Origin: an uncultured Ruminococcus sp.
Lineage (GTDB): Bacteria; Bacillota; Clostridia; Oscillospirales; Ruminococcaceae
NCBI GenBank assembly: GCA_900545285.1
Contig: UQYK01000045.1
Coordinates: forward strand, 1-16,631
Direction: 5' to 3'
Length of the DNA: 16,631 bases
The notes beneath the pieces are model-generated. The model was not told where the DNA came from. It saw nothing but the letters and a program-made list of their open reading frames with translations, and made no database searches. The translations under genes were made by a program, and so were the position numbers. Positions 1 through 5,912 of the stretch are shown here, one piece after another. Within the stretch, counting starts at the first letter, position 1. Every line of letters begins with the position of its first letter.

Positions 1-17
1 AAGGAGGTGTATTGAGT

Positions 18-308
18 ATGGCAAAGAAACAGGAATCCTACGAGCTGATGACGGTTTTCAGTCTGAAGAACGGGGAAGATGCTGCAAAGGAACTGGTAGA
101 AAAGTTCCGGGAAAAGATTGCATCTGCTGCCACACTGGACGAAGTAAATGAGTGGGGCAAGCGCAAGCTGGCATATCCGATCAACGATGAGCCGGACGGG
201 TACTACACACTGTATACCTTTACGTCCACTCCGGATGTTCCGGCAGAAGTAGAGCGTGTTCTGAACATTACAGACGGCGTTCTGCGTTCTTTGGTAACTG
301 TAAAGTAA
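18..308 (+). CDS. rpsF: 30S ribosomal protein S6
   Basis: S6 is a small-subunit ribosomal protein that binds 16S rRNA as a partner of S18, whose gene lies two genes downstream. The 96-residue product has the family's usual length. It begins with the typical YELMTVFSL strand and carries the conserved GKRKLAYPIN segment around residues 46-55. I chose the ATG at 18 because AAGGAGG at 1-7 sits 10 bases before it. The in-frame TTG at 12 is too close to that site and would only add two residues. It is the first gene of the rpsF-ssb-rpsR operon, with 24 bases to ssb. The promoter, and any S6:S18-binding leader RNA, must lie upstream of the window. Confidence 0.97.
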   Translation: MAKKQESYELMTVFSLKNGEDAAKELVEKFREKIASAATLDEVNEWGKRKLAYPINDEPDGYYTLYTFTSTPDVPAEVERVLNITDGVLRSLVTVK

Positions 309-332
309 GATCTGAATGAGAAAGGAACCGAT

Positions 333-854
333 ATGCTGAACAAAGTGATTTTGATGGGACGGCTTTGTGCTGATCCGGATTTCCGGCAGACACCCAGCGG
401 TGTTCCGGTTTGTCGGATTCGCGTGGCCGTTGACCGCCGTTTTGCAAATAAGCAGACAGGTGAGCGGGAGGCTGATTTTATCAGCGTGACCTGCTGGAGA
501 CAGCAGGCTGAATTCGTGAGCCGTTATTTTCATAAGGGCAGTATGATCATTGTGGAGGGCAGTCTGCGCAACAGCGACTACACCGACCAGAATGGCGTCA
601 AGCACTACAGCATGGATGTTCAGGCTGACAACGTTTCTTTCGGAGAATCCAAGCGTTCCGCACAGGAAAACGGCGGCGGCTATCAGGGTGCATATCAGCA
701 GCCCGCTTATGCACAGGCGGCACCTGCTCCTGCTGCACCGGCAGCGCCTGCCGCAGCACCGGCACCGGCAAATTCCGGCGCACCGGGCTCCTTACAGCTG
801 GGCGATTTGGGTGATTTTGAAGAAATTCTCAGTGACGGCGAAGTTCCCTTCTAA
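333..854 (+). CDS. ssb: Single-stranded DNA-binding protein
   Basis: SSB coats single-stranded DNA in replication, recombination and repair, and recruits partner proteins through its C-terminal tip. The 173-residue product has an OB fold at about residues 1-105, starting MLNKVILMGRL and including the FISVTCW strand. A Gly/Gln/Tyr and then Ala/Pro-rich linker follows (about 110-150). The acidic tail ends DGEVPF, a variant of the usual DDDIPF tip. The linker is nearly all alanine and proline at 130-146, a low-complexity stretch that probably varies between strains. AAAGGA at 321-326 precedes the ATG. Its place between rpsF and rpsR is the standard arrangement in Firmicutes. Confidence 0.97.
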   Translation: MLNKVILMGRLCADPDFRQTPSGVPVCRIRVAVDRRFANKQTGEREADFISVTCWRQQAEFVSRYFHKGSMIIVEGSLRNSDYTDQNGVKHYSMDVQADNVSFGESKRSAQENGGGYQGAYQQPAYAQAAPAPAAPAAPAAAPAPANSGAPGSLQLGDLGDFEEILSDGEVPF

Positions 855-903
855 TCAGAGCGCGAAATGAAATACCGCATTGCAGATAGGAGGATATATC
901 AGC

Positions 904-1146
904 ATGGAGAGAGAAAGATCTCAGCGCGGTGGCAAGCGCCCCCGCAAAAAGGTTTGCATGTTCTGTGTAGATCGCGTAGAGCGCATCGACTATAAGGATG
1001 TTGCAAAGCTCAAGAAGTGCATGACTGAGCGTGCAAAGATTCTGCCCCGCAGAGTCACCGGCACCTGTGCATTCCATCAGCGTGAACTGACAACTGCCAT
1101 CAAGCGTGCAAGACACATTGCACTGCTGCCGTATGTCAGCGACTAA
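904..1146 (+). CDS. rpsR: 30S ribosomal protein S18
   Basis: S18 is a small-subunit ribosomal protein that pairs with S6 on the 16S rRNA platform. The 80-residue product contains the family signature IDYKDVAKLKKCM and the block ILPRRVTGTC. Cys18, Cys21, Cys55 and His58 form a plausible four-ligand zinc site, marking the zinc-type version common in Clostridia. I chose the ATG at 904 because AGGAGG at 888-893 is ideally placed before it. The in-frame TTG at 880 lies upstream of that site and would translate through it. The gene ends the operon, with a terminator 25 bases after the stop codon. Confidence 0.97.
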   Translation: MERERSQRGGKRPRKKVCMFCVDRVERIDYKDVAKLKKCMTERAKILPRRVTGTCAFHQRELTTAIKRARHIALLPYVSD

Positions 1147-1171
1147 TCGCAGTGTTGATACTGAAAAAAAC

Positions 1172-1206
1172 AAAAGCACTTTTCCAATTTGGAAAGGTGC
1201 TTTTTT
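1172..1206 (+). terminator. Intrinsic terminator of rpsF-ssb-rpsR
   Basis: The arm at 1172-1185 (AAAAGCACTTTTCC) pairs with 1191-1204 around a five-base loop, with one G-T wobble. The 3' side runs into six Ts at 1201-1206. It lies 25 bases after the rpsR stop and faces the terminator of the oncoming minus-strand gene. Confidence 0.9.
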
Positions 1207-1220
1207 GCGTCCAAATCCCG

Positions 1221-1268
1221 AAAAAAAGCGGCGGCACCTGCATGTTTTCTTGCAGTATGCCGCCGTTT
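1221..1268 (-). terminator. Intrinsic terminator of the beta-helix lipoprotein gene
   Basis: On the minus strand, CGGCGGCA at 1265-1258 pairs perfectly with TGCCGCCG at 1236-1229. An inner CTGCA/TGCAG pair (1255-1251 with 1242-1238) extends the stem. The hairpin is followed by a seven-T run (A run at 1221-1227 on the plus strand). It lies about 90 bases after the stop codon at 1357. With the terminator at 1172-1206 it separates two converging transcripts. Confidence 0.88.
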
Positions 1269-1273
1269 CTCGT

Positions 1274-1300
1274 CAAAACCGTATTGTCAGATCGGTTTTG
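1274..1300. repeat. Perfect 8-bp inverted repeat between converging genes
   Basis: CAAAACCG at 1274-1281 is the exact inverse of CGGTTTTG at 1293-1300, with 11 bases between. Neither strand shows a real T run after it. It is therefore more likely an extra 3'-end hairpin of the minus-strand transcript than a terminator. It lies between the 1357 stop codon and the true terminator. Confidence 0.5.
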
Positions 1301-1356
1301 CAGCGCCGTGCGCTGTTATGGTTCAAGAAGACTACTCTTGGGAATCGCATGATTTT

Positions 1357-3855
1357 TTATGCAGCTGTTCCGGCAGAATCACTGGAATTTTCATTGGGAT
1401 TTTCTGCATCCTGTCCCGGTGCCATGCCGTTCGGTGCACCGCCGGGGCCGCCGCCTGGCTGTCTGCCGCCGGGATTTCCGCCGCCGAACCGGCTGCCGGA
1501 GCCGCCGTTTGCGGTAACAGAGGTACCGCCGGTCAATGTGCCGCCTTCTGCATAGCCGTCTGCATTGGGCGTACTGCCGCTCAGCGTGCCGCCGGTGACG
1601 ATCTGATAGCTGGACGCATCTCCGTCACCAATGCCGTAGATAACATCTGAAACGGCCTTCGGCGAGATCAGCGAAACCAGCACATTTCCGTCACCATCCA
1701 CAATGGTAATGGTGTCCCCGGCCGCAGCGCTGCAATTGGTTGCCACCAGGCATCCGTTCTCCGGATATTCCATCATGCCCTTGCTGGAAAGCGCCAGCAG
1801 CGTACCGCCGGAATATGTCATGGTGCCGTTAGCATCCAGAGAGCCATCACCGCCGCTGGTGGAGCCGCATACCAGCAGAGTGCCGCCGGTCATAGTCCAG
1901 GTGCTGTTGGAATCCACGCCGTCCCCGTCTGCGCAGATATAGGTATAGCCGCCGGAAATAGTCATAGCGTGGCTGCCCTCATTGCCGCCGGTATTAAGTC
2001 CGTCATTGGAGGCATCCAAAATCCGGATTGTGCCGCCGGCGATCTCCATTTCTGCCTTGGACTCAATGCCCTCTGTGCAGCGCTGAATGGTAATATTGCC
2101 GTCAGAAACAGTCAGATTTCCATGGGCGCTGATACCCTTGTTATCTGAGGTCAAATCCAGATCTGTGCCGGAAAATTCCGCGGTTCCGGATGCATGTACC
2201 GCATGATCGGTGGCATTCACGGTACAGCTGCCGCCGGACATGGTCAGATTGCCGCCGCACTTGATGCCCTTGCTGGAAGCGTCCGCTGCGGTATCTGTTT
2301 GTGTATCGGATACTGCTGTGGTTGTAGTTTCCTTTGTTTCTGCCGGTTGTGCTGCGGTTTGCGCAGCGGTTGTCACAGAATTGTCCGCTGTCATGTTATT
2401 TTCAGGGGAAGCAGGCTGGGTGCCGTCCGGTTTTTCCGGGGGATTGCCTGTGGGAGCGGTGCCGTTTTCAGAAGAATTGCTGCCATCCGGCCGCGCCGGC
2501 GGATTGCCGGAAGGGGCTTCACCGCTGGGCATTTCCGGAGGAGTACCGCCGGAGAAGTCTGCCGGAGCACTGCCGTCACCGCCGGGTGCCATTCCGCCGC
2601 TGAACTCCTCCTTGGAGGAATCGGCTACCGTACCTGTGGTGGTAATGTTCATCTGCCCACCGCTTTGCAGCAGGTCACCATCGGCCTGTACGCCGTCCTC
2701 TCCGCTGGTTATGGTCAGGGTTCCGTATTCCATCTGGAACGTACCGCCGCAGTGAATACCGTCCTCCGGCGCATCAATGGTCAGAATGCCGCCGCCCAGT
2801 TCCATATCTCCGGCACAGTGAATGCCTTTTGCACTGACGGAATCCCCTGTTCCTGCATCTTCTGTGGTGCCGAGGCTGGTAAGGCTATAGTCCCCGTCTG
2901 TAATCCACACCAGGGATTCCGCCTGTAAGCAGTCCCCGCCGGACTGAACGGAAAGGCTGCCGTTCTCGAACTGCAAAAAGCCCTTTGTCACATCACCGGT
3001 TTCTGTTGCCTTTACGCCGTCATTTCCGGCAGTGACGGCAACATCGCCGCCAAACAAGGCCACGCATTCCTTGCTCTTTATGCCGTTTTCCTTTGCCTGA
3101 ACTGTAATGGTTCCGTCCATCAGCTTCAGCACATCCTTGCACACAATGCCGTCTGCGCAGTTGCCGTTGATGGTGAGCGAACCAGTTCCGTTGATGGTCA
3201 GTTTGTCCTGGACATAGAGTGCGCTGGGTGACACGTTCTTTCCGCTGATTTCTTCCTCGGAATAGCCGCTGCCGTCCTCCAGCCGGTTTTCTGTATCCTT
3301 TGCCAGGGATAAAATGGTGCGCTTTTCATTGAGACAAACCAGTGCCGGGCCGCTGGAATTGGCAATCTGCATGCCATTGCAGTAGAGCTTGACTTTTTCC
3401 AATCCGGTCACCAGCAGCTGGCCGTCTGTCAGGGAACCGGTAATGGAATAGGTGCCGCCGGCCGTAATGGTCACCTGATTGCCATCCACAGTAACTGCCT
3501 TGGTATTGCCCTTGACTTTGGTATCTTCGTCCTTTAATGTGATTTCTGCATCAAAGCTGTCATAGGTATCGGTTTCATCTTCTGTATCTGTTGTGACACC
3601 CATTGTGCCGCTCTGGACGCTGGAAAGCGCCTGGCCGCTGATGCCGCTTGTTTCTGTTTGATCTTCCGCGCTTTCTGTTACCTGCGTCACTGCACTTTCT
3701 GCGGTTCCGCTGTCTGTTGTACGATTCTGTGAGCACCCGGTGCAGGCAACTGCCGCTGCAACTGCCATTACCATTGCCCAGTGAAAAAATTTCTGTTGCA
3801 TACGCCACACGCTTCCTTTCTGATTTGGTACCCCAGGGATGATGTTTTTCTTCAT
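1357..3855 (-). CDS. Cthe_2159-family carbohydrate-binding beta-helix lipoprotein
   Basis: This is probably a lipid-anchored surface protein that binds plant polysaccharide. The family prototype, Clostridium thermocellum Cthe_2159 (DUF4353), binds cellulose and pectic acid. A membrane segment at residues 22-39 ends in a cysteine-rich lipobox region (ACTGC, Cys41; Cys38 is an alternative). A Thr/Glu-rich spacer follows to about 105. Two blocks of repeating beta-helix rungs, about 105-415 and 526-755, carry patterns such as DGIHCGG and KGISAHGNLTVSDG. A Pro/Gly- then Thr-rich segment at about 418-525 divides them, and the tail from 770 is Gly/Pro-rich. The ATG at 3855 has AAAGGAG before it. Met19 (ATG at 3801), also with a Shine-Dalgarno-like AAAGGAAG, would give a more normal signal peptide and 814 residues, so the start is uncertain. 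The gene has its own promoter and terminator. Confidence 0.85.
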   Translation of the reverse strand: MKKNIIPGVPNQKGSVWRMQQKFFHWAMVMAVAAAVACTGCSQNRTTDSGTAESAVTQVTESAEDQTETSGISGQALSSVQSGTMGVTTDTEDETDTYDSFDAEITLKDEDTKVKGNTKAVTVDGNQVTITAGGTYSITGSLTDGQLLVTGLEKVKLYCNGMQIANSSGPALVCLNEKRTILSLAKDTENRLEDGSGYSEEEISGKNVSPSALYVQDKLTINGTGSLTINGNCADGIVCKDVLKLMDGTITVQAKENGIKSKECVALFGGDVAVTAGNDGVKATETGDVTKGFLQFENGSLSVQSGGDCLQAESLVWITDGDYSLTSLGTTEDAGTGDSVSAKGIHCAGDMELGGGILTIDAPEDGIHCGGTFQMEYGTLTITSGEDGVQADGDLLQSGGQMNITTTGTVADSSKEEFSGGMAPGGDGSAPADFSGGTPPEMPSGEAPSGNPPARPDGSNSSENGTAPTGNPPEKPDGTQPASPENNMTADNSVTTAAQTAAQPAETKETTTTAVSDTQTDTAADASSKGIKCGGNLTMSGGSCTVNATDHAVHASGTAEFSGTDLDLTSDNKGISAHGNLTVSDGNITIQRCTEGIESKAEMEIAGGTIRILDASNDGLNTGGNEGSHAMTISGGYTYICADGDGVDSNSTWTMTGGTLLVCGSTSGGDGSLDANGTMTYSGGTLLALSSKGMMEYPENGCLVATNCSAAAGDTITIVDGDGNVLVSLISPKAVSDVIYGIGDGDASSYQIVTGGTLSGSTPNADGYAEGGTLTGGTSVTANGGSGSRFGGGNPGGRQPGGGPGGAPNGMAPGQDAENPNENSSDSAGTAA
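2281..2604 (-). other. Low-complexity linker inside the beta-helix lipoprotein
   Basis: This segment encodes residues 418-525. A Gly/Pro/Ser-rich half is followed by a Thr/Ala/Gln-rich half. The unit GNPPARPDGS (2479-2508) recurs as GNPPEKPDGT (2419-2448) with a 20-residue period. Rungs typical of the beta-helix resume immediately after it. It therefore looks like a flexible insert or a linker between two binding modules, and a site prone to length change. Confidence 0.65.
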
Positions 3856-3991
3856 GCCTCATACTCCTTTTGTTTCCTTGCAGCATTTATTTTTTCGAAA
3901 CCTGTATGCATTCATTTTCGCATCCAGATTTTCAAGTTGCGCCGCAATTCCGTGTACCCAATTCCCCGCGTGCTTTTTTCTTTCTGTCTGT

Positions 3992-4011
3992 ATTATCCCA
4001 TACCAGTATGG
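3992..4011 (-). promoter_or_regulatory. Extended -10 promoter with adjoining palindrome for the beta-helix gene
   Basis: On the minus strand, GATAAT (3997-3992) is preceded by TG at 4000-3999, giving an extended -10 element. No good -35 is visible at the expected distance. The 14-base palindrome CCATAC-CA-GTATGG (3998-4011) abuts the -10 and includes its TG. That is where a repressor would block polymerase and where an activator could compensate for the missing -35. The leader to the start codon would be about 130 bases. Confidence 0.5.
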
Positions 4012-4076
4012 AAATTATGTGAAAGCCTTGCGATTTCTTCCTAAAAAGGCAGTGTACGGCTTCCCTCACAGAATAC

Positions 4077-4118
4077 AAAAAACAGGGCACCGTCCCGAAA
4101 GACAATCTGCCCTGTTTT
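4077..4118 (-). terminator. Intrinsic terminator ending the glycan operon
   Basis: On the minus strand, AAAACAGGGCA (4118-4108) pairs perfectly with TGCCCTGTTTT (4089-4079), and the T run continues to 4077. The loop is about 18 bases and contains a small inner GTC/GAC stem. It lies 22 bases after the stop codon at 4140. The plus strand also reads into four Ts, so weak two-way function is possible, but no plus-strand gene needs it. Confidence 0.88.
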
Positions 4119-4139
4119 CCAATGCATGATTCTGTAATT

Positions 4140-4874
4140 TTATGGTTTCTGACACGTAAAGGTGGAAGAACAGCCCATCATGTCCCTGCTGTTTTCTGTA
4201 AACTCCATGGCAAGATAGTAGCTGCTTTTCGGATTCTCCGGGTCTTCTACAATCCACGCCACTAAAAACTGCTGTGTGGCCGGATAGTACCCTGCGATCT
4301 GCTTGGCATCATAGGCACCCAGCGTCACCTGGGATGCCAGCAGATCTTCACAGCCACTGTCCCCCTGCAAAGCGGTATAGATTGTATTGGCAGCAGTGTC
4401 TCTGTCAACATCGGTATACTTTTGCAGGGTAACGACATTGTACGGATCCTGGCAATACTGCACCAGGCCGCTGACATCGGTGTCCTGGAATTTATGAAAG
4501 GATGCCGGAACCTGGAGAAAACCGTGTGCTTCGTCTCCAATCCACATCAGTTCCCCGGTATAGGAAAAGTCCCCGGTAGCGTCTGTCACCGTTTTGGTTT
4601 CATTCGCCGGGAGCTCTCCGAAAGCGGCTGTCTCTGCGGCAGAGATTTCGGTTTCCGCCTCTGTTTCCGTCTGTGTCACTTCCTCCGTTTCCGGTTCTGT
4701 GGAATCCTCGGGTTTCTCTGTCTTTTCTGTCTTTTCCGCAGAAGAATCATGCTCTTTCTTCTCCGCAATGGCGCCGGCTCCTCCGGAAACAGTACCGCTG
4801 TTCCAGGAGCAGCCCGACAGCATTCCCACACAAAGCGCAGCGCACAGCGCCAATCCCCAATATCTCTTTTTCAT
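4140..4874 (-). CDS. Lipoprotein of unknown function, last gene of the glycan operon
   Basis: I do not recognise this protein. The 244-residue product has a clean lipoprotein signal: a KKR start, a hydrophobic core, and the lipobox LSGC with Cys22. A Glu/Thr-rich, probably disordered spacer (about 38-84) follows. The compact C-terminal domain (about 100-244) includes GELMWIGDEAHGFLQVP and four cysteines (141, 175, 235, 241), which could form disulfides outside the cell. Its ATG directly follows the stop codon of the GT2 gene (TAAATG), and its AGGAGAAG site lies inside that gene, so translation is probably coupled. This suggests a surface-exposed part of the glycan pathway, but no activity can be read from the sequence. 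Confidence 0.85.
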   Translation of the reverse strand: MKKRYWGLALCAALCVGMLSGCSWNSGTVSGGAGAIAEKKEHDSSAEKTEKTEKPEDSTEPETEEVTQTETEAETEISAAETAAFGELPANETKTVTDATGDFSYTGELMWIGDEAHGFLQVPASFHKFQDTDVSGLVQYCQDPYNVVTLQKYTDVDRDTAANTIYTALQGDSGCEDLLASQVTLGAYDAKQIAGYYPATQQFLVAWIVEDPENPKSSYYLAMEFTENSRDMMGCSSTFTCQKP

Positions 4875-5867
4875 TTACTTCTCCTGTTCTTCCTGTGCGG
4901 CATCATCCGGTGTCTGTGTCTCCGGATTGCCGTCATAGTCCATCTTTCGAACATGGTACTGCACATCTTCCAGAAGCTTCCGGTTTGCGGCAACGGTGTC
5001 CCCCAGCAGCCCCAGCGTAATGGTCTGGAAGCCGATCATCAAAAGGACAGATGCCAGAATCAGAGACTGTACATGGCCGCCGCCGGTTCCCATAAAGAAG
5101 TATACCAGGAAGCGGATTCCCACTGCCAGCCCCAGCACAAAGAGAATCAGTCCGATGGTGCAGAAGAATTGCAGCGGACGGTACATTGCGGTGGAGCGGA
5201 TGATAACAGAAGCAGAGCGCTTCATATACCGCCACATGCTGGAAAACAGACGGGACGGTCTTGTTTCCGGATTGGTTCGGATGGGCACAGAGGCTACTGC
5301 CATCTTGCTCTGACCGGCCTGGATAATGGTTTCCAGGGTGTAGGTGTACTCGTTTACCACGTTCATCCGCATGGCAGTCTCTCTGGAATAGGCGCGGAAG
5401 CCGGAGGGCGCATCCGGAACATCGGTACGGGATGCCACCCGGACAACCCAGCTGCCCAGATGCTGGAACTTCTTCTTTTTCCAGGAAAAATGCTCCGTCT
5501 CATCAATGGGGCGCTCTCCGATTACCATATCTGCCTTTCGCTCCAGGATGGGGCGCACCAGCTTTTCGATATCTGCGCCACAGTACTGGTTGTCCGCATC
5601 GGTATTGACAATGATGTCAGCACCCAGCCGCAGACAGGCATCCATGCCAGCCATAAAGCCCCGTGCCAGTCCCTTGTTCCGGCGGAAGGAGACAATGTGG
5701 TGAAAGCCCAGCTCCCGGGCCTTCTGCACGGTCTTATCCTTGCTGCCGTCATTGATAATCAGATATTCAATGGTGTCAATGCCGTCAATGTGTCTGGGCA
5801 GATCATTGTATGCCAATTCCAGTGTTTCTTCCTCGTTATAGCAGGGAATTTGTATAATCAGCTTCAT
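4875..5867 (-). CDS. GT2 glycosyltransferase, polyprenyl-phosphate sugar synthase type
   Basis: It probably transfers a sugar from a nucleotide donor to a polyprenyl phosphate at the inner face of the membrane, making a lipid-linked donor used outside. The 330-residue product has a GT-A catalytic domain at 1-215. It shows the start IIQIPCYNEEETL, the donor-site IINDGSKDKT (37-46) and the metal-binding DAD (90-92). Two membrane helices follow (about 233-257 and 267-291), then a short cytoplasmic tail beginning VAANRKLLED. This layout is typical of the dolichol-phosphate-mannose synthase/GtrB-like group. AAAGGA precedes the ATG. The gene follows the GT-C-like gene by 45 bases, which supports a donor/acceptor pair. 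The sugar cannot be inferred, and synthesis of a cytoplasmic acceptor remains possible. Confidence 0.88.
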   Translation of the reverse strand: MKLIIQIPCYNEEETLELAYNDLPRHIDGIDTIEYLIINDGSKDKTVQKARELGFHHIVSFRRNKGLARGFMAGMDACLRLGADIIVNTDADNQYCGADIEKLVRPILERKADMVIGERPIDETEHFSWKKKKFQHLGSWVVRVASRTDVPDAPSGFRAYSRETAMRMNVVNEYTYTLETIIQAGQSKMAVASVPIRTNPETRPSRLFSSMWRYMKRSASVIIRSTAMYRPLQFFCTIGLILFVLGLAVGIRFLVYFFMGTGGGHVQSLILASVLLMIGFQTITLGLLGDTVAANRKLLEDVQYHVRKMDYDGNPETQTPDDAAQEEQEK

Positions 5868-5912
5868 AATTTCTATCCTTTCCGAAAACGTATCCGTCTG
5901 TTCCGCCGTGCG

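Noticed and set aside
1430..2050. Dense GCCGCC-rich short repeats resembling a repeat array or CRISPR
   Set aside because: Spacing is irregular. The repeats are the Gly-Gly codons of beta-helix rungs and of the Gly-rich tail, not an array with unique spacers.
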